From Thermococcus sp. (GTDB taxonomy: Archaea > Methanobacteriota_B > Thermococci > Thermococcales > Thermococcaceae): a stretch of 64,000 nucleotides of DNA. The DNA lies in NCBI RefSeq assembly GCF_027023865.1, contig NZ_JALVUC010000010.1, positions 1 to 64,000 of the forward strand. The letters are read 5' to 3'. The translations under genes and the position numbers were made by a program. This document shows, one piece after another, positions 8,861 through 17,939 of this stretch (within the stretch, counting starts at the first letter, position 1; the number at the start of each line of letters is the position of its first letter). The notes beneath the pieces are model-generated. The model ran no database searches. It was given only the letters and a program-made list of their open reading frames with translations, and had not been told where the DNA came from.

Positions 8861-8868
8861 TTATAAAG
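8861..8868 (-). promoter_or_regulatory. TATA box for tRNA-Pro(CGG)
   Basis: On the minus strand this reads CTTTATAA, 31-38 bases upstream of the tRNA 5' end, at the standard spacing for a thermococcal tRNA promoter. Confidence 0.55.
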
Positions 8869-8903
8869 TTTACGGATTTACTGGATGCGTTGGAGGGGGG
8901 AAC

Positions 8904-9962
8904 GTGAGGGTTTCCATAGTGATACCAACGTACAACGAGAGGGACAACCTTGAAGAGCTGTTTGAGAGGATAAGCAACGCTATGAAAGGTTATGACTATG
9001 AAATCATCGTTGTGGACGATGATTCTCCTGATAGAACATGGGAGTTTGCCCAAAAGCTCTCGGAGAGGTACCCCGTGAAGGCCATTAGGCGGATGGACGA
9101 GAAGGGTCTCTCCTCTGCTGTAATTAGGGGCTTCAAAGAGGCCTCTGGAGATGTTTTCGTTGTCATGGATGCTGACCTTCAGCACCCGCCCGAAAAGATC
9201 CCCGAGCTGGTAGAGGCGATAGAGAAGGGAGCAGACATAGCGATAGCCAGCCGTTACATCCCCGGCGGGGCAGTCAAGAACTGGTACTGGTACAGGAAGC
9301 TTATCTCCAAGGGTGCGATAATGATAGGTCGGCTCGCCCTCCCAAAGATAAGGGACGTGAAAGATCCTGTTAGCGGATTCTTCGCCATCAAAATGGGGGT
9401 CGTTGATGGAATCGAGCTTAATCCGATAGGCTTCAAGATACTCATGGAGATACTCATAAAGGGACACTACAACAAGGTCGTCGAGGTACCCTTCACCTTT
9501 GGTCTCAGGAAGGCCGGCGAGAGCAAGCTGAGCGGGAAGACGATGGTTAAGTACCTGAAGCACGTTTACCGTCTTATGCACTGGGAGGGTGAGCTGGACA
9601 GGATAATCAAGTTCACTCTGGTCGGTCTCTCGGGGGTTTTTGTCAATGAGGGATTTCTCTGGGCTTTCGTTAATTTCCTAGGCTGGGGTAAGATACTCGC
9701 CAACATCCCGGCGACCGAGCTGGCCATCCTCAACAACTTCACTTGGAACGACCTCTGGACCTTCAAGGACCTCAAGAGAAAGCCCCCCTGGAGGCGGCTC
9801 CTTGACTACCACATTGCCGCACTGACAGGGGCGCTGGTTCAGTGGGTTCTCTATGCTGGCTTGGTCTCCCTTGATTTCAACTACCTGATCTCGAACCTAA
9901 TAGGAATAGTGGTTTCCTTTGTCGTCCGTTTCCTCTTCAATAGGCACGTTACATGGGGGTAA
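8904..9962 (+). CDS. Dolichol-phosphate mannosyltransferase with GtrA domain
   Basis: The 352-aa protein has an N-terminal GT2 glycosyltransferase domain (residues 1-230) and a C-terminal GtrA-like domain with four membrane helices (about 232-350). Catalytic and metal-binding features are VVDDDSPD near residue 37 and VMDADLQHPPE with D89, D91 and Q93. These match the published Pyrococcus furiosus DPM synthase in numbering and total length. It transfers mannose from GDP-mannose to dolichol phosphate for N-glycan and surface glycan synthesis. The GTG start follows GGAGGGGGAAC. Confidence 0.92.
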   Translation: MRVSIVIPTYNERDNLEELFERISNAMKGYDYEIIVVDDDSPDRTWEFAQKLSERYPVKAIRRMDEKGLSSAVIRGFKEASGDVFVVMDADLQHPPEKIPELVEAIEKGADIAIASRYIPGGAVKNWYWYRKLISKGAIMIGRLALPKIRDVKDPVSGFFAIKMGVVDGIELNPIGFKILMEILIKGHYNKVVEVPFTFGLRKAGESKLSGKTMVKYLKHVYRLMHWEGELDRIIKFTLVGLSGVFVNEGFLWAFVNFLGWGKILANIPATELAILNNFTWNDLWTFKDLKRKPPWRRLLDYHIAALTGALVQWVLYAGLVSLDFNYLISNLIGIVVSFVVRFLFNRHVTWG

Positions 9963-9970
9963 TCCGCACC

Positions 9971-9980
9971 GTTTAAATAC
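9971..9980 (+). promoter_or_regulatory. TATA box for the KaiC-like gene
   Basis: GTTTAAATAC fits an archaeal TATA box about 35 bases before the GTG start at 10012. Confidence 0.5.
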
Positions 9981-10011
9981 TACCGCACCTTTATACGTTA
10001 GGGGTGAGAGG

Positions 10012-10728
10012 GTGTACGTTGGGGAGCTGCTCAAGAGCCTTGACAGGGTTTCGAGTGGGGTTCTAGGTCTCGATAACCTCTTGGGTGGTGGCTTCATTCC
10101 AGGAAGGATATATCTCATCGTCGGTCCCCCTGGAAGCGGAAAGACAACTATAGGCGTCCAGTTCCTCGTTGAAGGCGCAAAAAACGACGAGAAAGGCCTC
10201 TTTATCTCCTTATATGAGAACCCCACGATTATCACCCAGAACATGCTCCGCTACAATCTAGGACTCCTTGGCTACATCCAGTCGAAGAGGATCGTTTTCC
10301 ATGACTTCGGTGAGGCCCTATTTAGTGCAGGTCGGAAGTTCACCTGGGATGAGGTTCTTGAGGCAATACTCGAGCTTATACAGCGAGAAGAGGGTATTAA
10401 GAGGGTCTACATCGACTCATTCAACTCCCTCGAATCGTCGGTCATTGACCCCGAGAACAAGAGGATGGCGATGGGCAGGTTCATGCGCAAGCTCCATGGT
10501 ATTGATGTCACCGTTCTTTTCTCCTCGGAGATGCTAAGCTCCGAGAATTACACCGACGAGTACTATCTGTCGGATGGTGTTATCGTCCTCCACCACTTCA
10601 TGCGCAACTTCCAGATGGTTCGTGCCCTTCAGGTCCTTAAGATGCACGGCGTTTCCCACGACAGCAACCTCAAGAGGATACGATTCACAGACGAGGGCCT
10701 GAGGGTCTATCAGGAGGCACCCTTCTGA
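10012..10728 (+). CDS. KaiC/RadA-like ATPase, single domain
   Basis: The 238-aa protein begins with VSSGVLGLDNLLGGGFIPG, the entry motif of KaiC-like RecA-fold ATPases. Walker A is GPPGSGKTT (residues 38-46) and Walker B lies in RVYIDSFNSLE (about residue 140). I chose GTG 10012 because GGGGTGAG precedes it and a TATA box is placed correctly. The frame is open farther upstream without start-site support. It forms an operon with the following 141-aa gene (gap 6 bases). Thermococcales carry many such ATPases of unknown signalling role. I see no DNA-recombination features. Confidence 0.85.
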   Translation: MYVGELLKSLDRVSSGVLGLDNLLGGGFIPGRIYLIVGPPGSGKTTIGVQFLVEGAKNDEKGLFISLYENPTIITQNMLRYNLGLLGYIQSKRIVFHDFGEALFSAGRKFTWDEVLEAILELIQREEGIKRVYIDSFNSLESSVIDPENKRMAMGRFMRKLHGIDVTVLFSSEMLSSENYTDEYYLSDGVIVLHHFMRNFQMVRALQVLKMHGVSHDSNLKRIRFTDEGLRVYQEAPF

Positions 10729-10734
10729 GGTGGG

Positions 10735-11160
10735 ATGATGGATAGAGGAGAGGTGAAAAAGCTGGTCAAAGAGGCCTACGAGTTCGGCTACTTCGTGGGC
10801 TACAAGGGGCACAGTGCCTGGGCTGAGTGGGTCAGGAACACACGGGAGAGGCTCTACTCTGAGGCCGAGGGGCTCGGTGTTTACGACGTCGTCAAAGCCG
10901 CATACAACAGAGGGCGCGAGGAAGGTGCCAAGAAGCGCGGGGAGGAGATACACTTTAGCCTCATCGAAAAGGGGACCGTCCGGGAGGAGAATCCGAAGCC
11001 CAAGTTCAAACAGGTGAAGGTTAAAACACCCCCTGAGGAGAAGCTTGAGGAGGAGTTCATCCGCTTCACCGAGAGCACGAAAATCCTTCTTCCTCCGGAG
11101 ATACTGAGCTCCATAAAGAACCTCGAGATTCCGAAGATGCTCCGCCTCGACAGAAAGTAG
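10735..11160 (+). CDS. Hypothetical protein, partner of the KaiC-like ATPase
   Basis: I do not recognise a family for this 141-aa soluble protein. The first 70 residues look like a helical bundle (VKKLVKEAYEFGYFVGYKGHSAWAEW). A charged linker rich in K, P and E follows (residues 75-105), and a short helical tail closes it (EILSSIKNLEIPKMLRL). It starts six bases after the ATPase stop with an AGGTGGG site, so co-expression and a physical link with the ATPase are likely. Confidence 0.75.
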   Translation: MMDRGEVKKLVKEAYEFGYFVGYKGHSAWAEWVRNTRERLYSEAEGLGVYDVVKAAYNRGREEGAKKRGEEIHFSLIEKGTVREENPKPKFKQVKVKTPPEEKLEEEFIRFTESTKILLPPEILSSIKNLEIPKMLRLDRK

Positions 11161-11169
11161 TCCGATGGT

Positions 11170-11178
11170 CTTAAATAA
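11170..11178 (+). promoter_or_regulatory. TATA box for the M28-like peptidase
   Basis: CTTAAATAA lies about 33 bases upstream of ATG 11207. It supports that start over the in-frame codon at 11165, which would place the TATA box inside the gene. Confidence 0.5.
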
Positions 11179-11206
11179 TCTCCACCCTAATCAAGCGGGG
11201 ATCACC

Positions 11207-12898
11207 ATGAGGAGATTTCTTGACAGTGCCAAAGTTTTGGATTCCACCAGGGTTCTACACTACATAGGTGAGATAAGCCAGTTCCACAGGATACAGGGTT
11301 CAAAGGATCTCGTTGGAGCCGTCCGTTTTATCCAGGAGGAGCTTAGCATCTGGGATCTTGACCCCGTTCTCCACAAGGAAACCTACGACGGAAAAACGGA
11401 GTACCTAACCTTCAAATCTCCGGTAGCTTGGGATCCGGTTGAGGGCTTCGTTGAGGTTCTTGGTGAGCGGCTCACTACATCACTCACCCCCCTCGTTGTG
11501 ATGGCCCATTCCCAGTCCGGAGAGGCTGAGGGTGAAGTCCTCCACGTAACGCGGGAGTCCGACTGGAAAGACGCCGGGGGAAAAGTAGTTCTCGTTGAAA
11601 ATGACTGGAGAAACGCCTACAGGAAAGCCAATGAAAGCGGTGCGATAGGTTTCATCGCCTACCGCCGCGACACTGGAGAACACGTTCCTTACATCGGACT
11701 TTTCCTGACCGAGAAAGACCTAGAGTGGGCACATTTACCAGCGGTGGCTGTCCCGGAGACTCTCGCGGAGAGGATGATCGCGAAACTCTCCTCCGGAGAG
11801 TCTGTTACGGCCAGACTCGGGGTAGATGCAGAGCTTCACGAGCGCCAGACCCTCCCGGTGCTGTACGCTGAGGTTGGAAAGCCTCCGTTCATCCTCTTCA
11901 CGGCTCACATCTGCCACCCCAAGCCTGGAGCCAACGACAATGCCTCCGGAAGCGCAATGCTCATGGAGCTTGCACGCGTCCTGGGAAACCTCCACAACGA
12001 TTCTGACCGCTTCGGCTTTGCGTTCCTGTGGGTTCCTGAGTACTATGGAACTGCGGCCTTCATCGAGAGGCATGCTGACCTCAGAAATTACTACGCGGTG
12101 ACAAACCTCGACATGGTGGCCGGCAGTCCAGACCGGAGTGGCTCAACAATAATGCTAGTTAGAACGCCCCTTTCAAGATTCTCAGTCGTTTCCGGCGTCC
12201 TTGAGTATTACCTTGCCCTCGCGAACGGGCGGGGGAGTGACCTGGCCGGAAACCCCACGCCTGCGGTTCCCTTCAGGGCCTACCCCTATGAGATGGGGAG
12301 CGACCACGACCTCTTCAATTTCTTCGGGGTTCCTTCGGTAATGCCCATCACCTGGCCGGACAGGTTCTACCACTCGAGCGGCGACACCATTGACAAAGTC
12401 AGTCTAAATGTTGCCTCCATCATCGGCAGGGCTGTTCTTGCGGCTTCACTCGCTCTCTCCCGTGCCAGTTCTGAGGAGCTGGAGCGCTTTGCAAGGGGCT
12501 ACACGATGAAGTACCTCGGTGAACTTGCTATGGATACAGAAACTGAAGTGGCCGAGAGGCTCGTCATGACCGGTTTGGCCCGTGACGCTTCCTTCCTCGG
12601 CTTTAGGTTGGGGCATCCCTTTGAGGCTCATCCCTGGGTGGTATGGAGGAAGAAGGGGATCTTAACGGCTGACTTCATTAGAAGGAGAAAAGAAAGCCTC
12701 GCTGTGGACTACGAGCGCCTCACGCGCGAGAGAAAGGTTCTCACCCTGCTCCACGAGCTTCTCATGCTTGGAGAACTGCTTCCAAAGGGAGAATCCTTCA
12801 AGGCACTTTCTGAGGAGTACGGTCAGGTCGATGAGGGAAGGTTGGAGAGGTTAATTACCATTCTAGAAGAGGCTGGAGTCGTCTCAGTTCTTGGTTGA
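11207..12898 (+). CDS. M28-like aminopeptidase (DUF4910 type)
   Basis: The 563-aa protein has a zinc aminopeptidase core. TAHICHPKPGANDNASG (about residues 231-247) carries the first metal His and the bridging Asp. WVPEYYG (about 275) carries Glu, TNLDMVAG (about 300) the next Asp, and FYHSSGDTID (about 387) the last His. This is the DUF4910 arrangement related to M28 peptidases. A PA-like insert (residues 100-200) and a C-terminal winged-helix-like region (residues 500-563) flank the core. It has no signal peptide, so it is probably cytoplasmic. Its 3' end overlaps the convergent regulator gene by 15 bases. Confidence 0.8.
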   Translation: MRRFLDSAKVLDSTRVLHYIGEISQFHRIQGSKDLVGAVRFIQEELSIWDLDPVLHKETYDGKTEYLTFKSPVAWDPVEGFVEVLGERLTTSLTPLVVMAHSQSGEAEGEVLHVTRESDWKDAGGKVVLVENDWRNAYRKANESGAIGFIAYRRDTGEHVPYIGLFLTEKDLEWAHLPAVAVPETLAERMIAKLSSGESVTARLGVDAELHERQTLPVLYAEVGKPPFILFTAHICHPKPGANDNASGSAMLMELARVLGNLHNDSDRFGFAFLWVPEYYGTAAFIERHADLRNYYAVTNLDMVAGSPDRSGSTIMLVRTPLSRFSVVSGVLEYYLALANGRGSDLAGNPTPAVPFRAYPYEMGSDHDLFNFFGVPSVMPITWPDRFYHSSGDTIDKVSLNVASIIGRAVLAASLALSRASSEELERFARGYTMKYLGELAMDTETEVAERLVMTGLARDASFLGFRLGHPFEAHPWVVWRKKGILTADFIRRRKESLAVDYERLTRERKVLTLLHELLMLGELLPKGESFKALSEEYGQVDEGRLERLITILEEAGVVSVLG

Positions 12899-13222
12899 GT
12901 CAGCTCCAAGTTCCCTCTCCAGCTCATTTATCCTTTTTATTAGACTCCGTTTTATGTTCTCGAGCACTTCCCCGGGAGAGACCGCGGTGTATGTGTAGCC
13001 TAACCACCCCTGCTCAATTAGATCCCTCCTAAGTATGCCGCTCCTGTACATTCTGATGACGTGTTCCCTGACCGAACGCTCGCTTATCCCGAGCTCCCTC
13101 TGAATCTCGGTTATGCGCATAGGCTCCTTCTTTTCAAGAAGAAGGCGGTATATCATCAGCTCTGTCTTCTTGACTCCCAGTGAGCGCAGTAATGCCTCAA
13201 GTCTCTCATATACGTCGGTCAT
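12884..13222 (-). CDS. Winged-helix transcriptional regulator
   Basis: The 112-aa protein contains a TrmB-like or MarR-like helix-turn-helix: MIYRLLLEKKEPMRITEIQRELGISERSVREHVIRMYRSGILRR (about residues 23-66). I chose ATG at 13222 (MTDVYERLEALL) because GGGTGAG lies just upstream. The open frame reaches farther but lacks a good site. The gene lies between the peptidase (convergent) and trkH (same strand, 72 bases upstream). No target is known. Confidence 0.75.
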   Translation of the reverse strand: MTDVYERLEALLRSLGVKKTELMIYRLLLEKKEPMRITEIQRELGISERSVREHVIRMYRSGILRRDLIEQGWLGYTYTAVSPGEVLENIKRSLIKRINELERELGADSTKN

Positions 13223-13293
13223 TCGTCTCACCCTGGATGAACTTCTTCGAACCCATGAAGAATGGACTTCATAGGTGTTAATAAGCCTTTTCA

Positions 13294-14770
13294 TTACCAT
13301 CTCCAGTAGCTCCTTGTAAAGAGCACAAAGGCGGTTACTATCTCAAGCCTGCCGAGCCACATCAGAAAGAACATCAGAATCCTCGTGGACGGGGGGAAGA
13401 TGAGGTAGTTGGCCATAGGGCCGACGGCCCCGATCCCGGGTCCTATGTTTCCAAGGGTTGCGGCAACGGCACTCATCGAGTCGGCGAGCGTCAGGGTTGT
13501 CCCGTTGGTCGTCCCGTTGATGACGACGATGAGGGATGAGACGATGAAGATAACGAAATAGAGGATGATGAAGGCTAGCACGCCTCTAACAGAACGCTCG
13601 TCAACGGGCTTTCCACCCAACTTGATGGGTTTTACCGACGACGGATGAAAGGCTTGGATGAGCTCCCTCTTGAGGGCTTTAATTCCGATTATCCAGCGGA
13701 CCACTTTTATAGACCCAGCTGTCGAGCCGCTCGAACCCCCGATGAACATAGCGAAGAAGAGCACTGCCTGTGCCGGGAGAACCCAGTTGGCGAAGTTCAT
13801 CGTGGCGTATCCTGTGGTGGTTACTATTGATGTTACCTGAAAGAGGGCCTGCCTGAAAGCTGGAAGGAACGAAAAGCCATACTGCCTGTTGAGCATGGGG
13901 ACAAGGAGGAGGGAGAGTGCAACGAGCACCGACATGTAAGCCCGGAACTCCTCGTTCCTGAGAATCCTGAAGTCACCCCTCAGAAGGTACCAGAAGAGCG
14001 CAAAGTTTGCTCCCGCGAGTATCATAAAGACTATGATAACCCATTGGGTCGCTGGCGAAAACGCCCCCGCTGAGGCCGCTAGGGGGGAGAATCCACCCGT
14101 GCTCATGGTTGTGAACGCGTGGACCAGTGCCATGTAGGCCGTCATCTTCGGAGCCAGTCCGATGTAGTGCAGTAGTGTCAGTATCCCGGTTTCCAGAAGG
14201 GTCAACCCTATGTAGATTGCCCAGAATATCCTCGCCGTCTGGCCTTATATGGGGGGTGAGCTTCTGGAGCTGCGGCCCGGGCGCTTCAAGGCTCATCAGT
14301 TCCGCTCCGCCGACGCTGAGCCTGGGGAGAATTGCTATGGCAAGGACGACTATGCCCATACCTCCGAGCCACTGGGTCAGCTGGCGCCAGAAGAGGATGG
14401 CCTGTGAGGGTTCACTGAAGTTGTTGAGAACCGTTGCTCCGGTCGTCGTAAAACCGCTCATGCTCTCAAAGAGTGCGTTTACAGGGTTCGCCAAGGAGCT
14501 CTTTCCCGAGATGATGTAGGGCAGCGCCCCCATGATCGCCACGGCGAGCCATGAGAGGGACACCAGTAGAAACGCCTCCTTTGTTCCCACCTCCGGGTTT
14601 CTATCGAGCATACGGAGGAGGAGGCCGAGAACAACGCTAATGAGCAGTGGTATCAGGAAGGGTTTCAGAGACGTTCCATCGTTTAGAGCCACAATCAGAG
14701 GCAGGACGAAGGCGAACCCAAGGAGTATTATTATTTCACCTAACAGGGCGAATACCGCTCGGATTCTCAT
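13294..14770 (-). pseudogene. trkH: Potassium uptake protein TrkH, frameshifted
   Basis: Two overlapping frames encode the two parts of one TrkH/KtrB-type potassium transporter. The N-terminal part (14770 to about 14244) carries GFTTTGATVL and QLTQWLGGMGIVVLAIAILPRL. The C-terminal part (about 14240 to 13294) carries TTMSTGGFSPLAAS, VTTTGYATMNF and GGSSGSTAGSIKVVRW. They join at GGCC (14241-14244). Removing one base there gives AGG CAG ACG, restoring the expected R-Q-T-A-R and a 491-aa protein. The gene overlaps the trkA stop in an ATGA. It is either a real null allele or a sequencing error. Confidence 0.88.
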
Positions 14771-15950
14771 ATCTCCAGCTCTCCTAACATTTCGTTTTCA
14801 ACGATGAGAATGGCAACGTCTCCCTTCTCCAATCTAGAGTTTGCCCCGGTGATTATTACCTCCCCGTTTCTTACGATTGGACCGAGGATTGCTCCCACTT
14901 CCTCCGGTGTTTTTCCTGCCAGTTTGTCCCCGACCTCTACGGCTAAGACAGTCACGCCCGGTATTCCGGAGACGATGCCGAGAATACGTTCACTCTTGAT
15001 TCCAATGGTTATCCTCTCGGCGGTCTCGATCTCGGGGCTAACAACGAATACACCATTTTTCTCAAAGAGGTCGCTGAAAAACGCTTCGTGGACTATGGAG
15101 AACATCCTACTGACTCCGAACTTCATGGCCATGAGGCTCGCCAGAAGGTTGTCGCCGTCATCCCCGAGACATGCGACGCCCAAATCCGATAGGTTAAGTT
15201 CCTCTTCGTGCCATAACTCCGGATCAAAAACGTTTCCCTGAATGACTAGAGTAGAATTGAGCTTTTTCGAGGCGTATTCAACCTTTTTCCTGTCCTTCTC
15301 AACGAGCTTGACGTTGTATCCCTTGGTGGAGAGCATCTCTGCGAGCAGTATTCCCGTTTCACTCCCCCCCATTATCAGAACGTTCTTCGACTTCCTGGGT
15401 TTGTACGCTTTCTTTATCTCCCCGAGCGTTCCCACCACGAGCTTTCTTCCCTTGACCTCAACGTTCCATATGTTCCCTGGGGCTGAGAGAACCTCTCCCA
15501 CGTAGAGGTCGCCGTACACCTTTCTCAAAAACCTTACCTCGGGGTACTCGACGACGTTTATTACGCTCCGTGCAACGAGCGGAACGGCACAGACCATTAT
15601 GTCGACACCAAGAACCTCCCTCCCGCGCCCCCATACGTGCAGATAGTCCATGTTCTTGACGCGGGCAATGGTTTTTGGATTTGAGAGGGTCTTCGAGAGG
15701 GAGCAAACGATTATGTTAACGTTGTCGTTGTTGGTCGTGGCTATTACGTAGTCGGCCTCTCTTACACCTGCTCCTTCAAGTGTTTCCGGGAGTGTTGCGT
15801 CGCCTTCAACGGTTAGGACATCGAGAGAGTATTGGAGTTCCTCCACGAGCTTTCCATCTATGTCGACGACCGTGACGTCGTGCCTCCTTGAGAGATGCTC
15901 GGCGACTCGTCTTCAACCCTACCGGCACCAACCACTATTATCTTCTTCAT
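14767..15950 (-). pseudogene. trkA: Trk potassium uptake protein TrkA, frameshifted near N-terminus
   Basis: TrkA is the NAD-binding regulatory subunit that gates TrkH. The gene has an ATG at 15950 (MKKIIVVGAGRV) and a long frame from about 15905 down to 14767 with two RCK_N domains (second one VLIMGGSETGILLAEML) and a C-terminal RCK_C domain. The dinucleotide-binding GxGxxGRRVAE motif is cut by a one-base loss at 15911-15916. Adding one G (GTT GGA AGA CGA) restores V-G-R-R-V-A-E and 394 aa. The gene is 2 bases from the phosphoesterase stop and overlaps the trkH start, so the three form an operon. Confidence 0.88.
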
Positions 15951-15952
15951 TA

Positions 15953-16630
15953 TTATCCCATTTCACTATGATGTGAGAACTTTAAAAGGTTGATGCTTCC
16001 GAGATGAATTCCCTCGGGCAGAAAAAGCTCTGCTGAGGGTGCATCCTTTAAAAACGGCACCATCCTGATTCCCTCACGCACGTCGAAACCCTCTATAAAC
16101 GGGTTTATCGTGGGTAGTATCAGGAACCTACCCGCCCTGACGAAGACCTTAACCTTCCGCGAAACCCCTCCCCTCTTGAAGGTGTATGCCGGGTGTATGT
16201 GGCCAAGGTAAGCTTCGTTGAACTCTACCCTTGGAAGGGTGGTGTGCCCGTGAAGGAACAGGGTATCATCCAGAAGCAGGTAATCAGCAACCTCAACATT
16301 TCTAAACTTCTCCGCGACTTCCCCTATCCTTCCGTCGTGGTTGCCCTTGGTTATAGCCGTTGGGATCCCACGGAGGTCGGAGAAGAAGCCCATTAGGAGT
16401 CTCTTGATCATAAAGCTCAGTCCTATTGGTTCCTTTACGTCGCCAAGGATGATGAGAAGGTCGGGGTCTTCCTCTAATATGAACTCCGCCAGCCTCTCCT
16501 CGAAGTGCGTTCTCACCCTAAGTCCCCTGGAGAGCTCGAACCCTATGTGCGGATCGGCTATGAGAAGCGTCCTTCCGCGCGGTGTCTCCACGTTAAGGGA
16601 AAGCCTTTCAAACTCCTTAAAAAAATCCAT
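15953..16630 (-). CDS. Calcineurin-like metallophosphoesterase
   Basis: The 225-aa protein has the metallophosphoesterase motifs in order: LIADPHIGFE (D-x-H, about residue 25), ILGDVKEP (G-D, about 61), KGNHDGRIG (G-N-H-D, about 95), and LFLHGHTTLP (G-H, about 128). It resembles the archaeal family related to YkuE and DR1281-like enzymes. The substrate is unknown. It is the first gene of an operon with trkA and trkH, and L41e lies 36 bases upstream on the same strand. Confidence 0.88.
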   Translation of the reverse strand: MDFFKEFERLSLNVETPRGRTLLIADPHIGFELSRGLRVRTHFEERLAEFILEEDPDLLIILGDVKEPIGLSFMIKRLLMGFFSDLRGIPTAITKGNHDGRIGEVAEKFRNVEVADYLLLDDTLFLHGHTTLPRVEFNEAYLGHIHPAYTFKRGGVSRKVKVFVRAGRFLILPTINPFIEGFDVREGIRMVPFLKDAPSAELFLPEGIHLGSINLLKFSHHSEMG

Positions 16631-16666
16631 GGAACCACCGGAAGAAACGGTAAAAAAGGAAGGGTG

Positions 16667-16780
16667 TCAGATCAAACCGCGCTCCTTCCTGCGCTGCCTC
16701 TTTAAGCGCCTGACCCTCTTCTTTATCCACTTCCACCTCATCCTTCCCTTCTTTTTCCACTTCCTAGGTCTGCGCTTCAT
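16667..16780 (-). CDS. rpl41e: 50S ribosomal protein L41e
   Basis: This is a 37-aa, extremely basic peptide. It starts [20 protein letters not shown], continues with an arginine/lysine-rich helix and ends KERGLI. This matches archaeal L41e, the smallest ribosomal protein, which forms a single helix at the subunit interface. I chose the ATG at 16780 because GGGGTGATGCTC lies just upstream. ATG 16786 would give 39 aa. The gene precedes the phosphoesterase on the same strand. Confidence 0.9.
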   Translation of the reverse strand: MKRRPRKWKKKGRMRWKWIKKRVRRLKRQRRKERGLI

Positions 16781-16786
16781 GAGCAT

Positions 16787-17144
16787 CACCCCTGAATTCC
16801 TCTCCAGCTTACCTTAAGGTGCCCCTTTTTAAGCTTTTTGCAGTGGGAGGGTTGAATCCCTTCTTCCAGCCCAGGGAGTTCCATTGAAGTTTCTCCACCA
16901 AAAGAACGGCATTTAAAGGCTGATTTGTTCATCTTATTTTCACGTTTTTGTTAGTTCTCTGTTTGATAATTCTAGATTGATTGTGGCTTTAGATACTTAT
17001 TGCGTTTCTCTATAAATCGCAATATCGATAAATAAACTACAAAGTTGTCAATTGGTGCGTATGGCTTTTATAATTCGCGTCTTTAATACTACAACTGTCC
17101 CGCTAACCTTATCTGTCCTTAGGCCAAATTTCTCCGGTGGTACC
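16787..17144. other. Intergenic region, AT-rich, no gene seen
   Basis: This 358-bp stretch lies between the divergent L41e and nitrilase genes. It is clearly AT-rich from about 16910 to 17080, with several TATA-like runs (for example TTTTATAATTC near 17066). It probably holds promoters for both directions. I found no credible ORF or RNA gene in it. An upstream extension of the nitrilase frame to 17052 is open but lacks ribosome binding support. Confidence 0.5.
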
Positions 17145-17939
17145 ATGAAGGTTGCCTATGTCCAGATGAGGCCGGTTTTTCTCGAGCCTGAGGTCAACTA
17201 CTCGAAGGCTGGGGAGCTGATTCGAGTGGCGGCGGACAAAGGTGCAAAGCTCATCGTCCTTCCCGAGCTTTTTGACACGGGCTACAACTTCAGGAGCAGG
17301 GAGGAAGTTAATAGCGTCGCCGGGGAAATCCCTGACGGGCCAACAACACAGTTCCTCATGGAGCTTTCGAGAGAACTTGGGGTTTTCATAGTCGCTGGAA
17401 CCGCTGAGAGAGACGAGCGGGGCAGGCTTTACAACTCCGCAGTTGTTACTGGACCGATAGGAAGTGGCTACATCGGCAAATACCGCAAGGTCCACCTATT
17501 CTATAGGGAGAAGCTCTTCTTCGAGCCTGGCGACCTTGGCTTCCGCGTTTTCAATATAGGCATCGCGAAGATCGGCGTCATGATATGCTTTGACTGGTTC
17601 TTCCCGGAAAGCGCGAGAACACTGGCACTGAAGGGGGCCGACATAATAGCCCACCCCAGCAATCTCGTTATGCCCTACGCTCCGCGGGCGATGCCGATTA
17701 GGGCCTTGGAGAATCGTGTTTACACGGTGACCGCTAACAGGGTCGGTGAAGAGTTCGGACTGAGGTTCATAGGTAGGAGCACGATAGCCTCTCCAAAGGC
17801 GGAAGTCCTAGCGATGGGCAGTGAAGATGGGGAGGAGGTCGGGGTGGTTGAGGTTGACCTCTCCCTCGCGAGGGACAAGAGGATTAACGAGATGAACGAC
17901 ATCCTTAAAGACCGCCGGCCGGAGCACTACTCGCTTTGA
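17145..17939 (+). CDS. Nitrilase-family carbon-nitrogen hydrolase
   Basis: The 264-aa protein has the Glu-Lys-Cys triad of the nitrilase superfamily: E41 in VLPELFDTGY, K115 in GKYRKVHLF and C148 in VMICFDWFFPE. It closely resembles the Pyrococcus nitrilase characterised structurally (PH0642 and its P. abyssi counterpart), which hydrolyses aliphatic nitriles or amides and forms a dimer. I chose ATG 17145 (MKVAYVQMRP) because CCGGTGG lies upstream and the length fits the family. It overlaps the convergent methyltransferase gene by 35 bases. Confidence 0.92.
   Translation: MKVAYVQMRPVFLEPEVNYSKAGELIRVAADKGAKLIVLPELFDTGYNFRSREEVNSVAGEIPDGPTTQFLMELSRELGVFIVAGTAERDERGRLYNSAVVTGPIGSGYIGKYRKVHLFYREKLFFEPGDLGFRVFNIGIAKIGVMICFDWFFPESARTLALKGADIIAHPSNLVMPYAPRAMPIRALENRVYTVTANRVGEEFGLRFIGRSTIASPKAEVLAMGSEDGEEVGVVEVDLSLARDKRINEMNDILKDRRPEHYSL

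Noticed and set aside
17052-17144. Upstream extension of the nitrilase gene to 17052
   Set aside because: The frame is open but AT-rich, has no ribosome binding site and would exceed the family length. The TATA-like runs lie within it.
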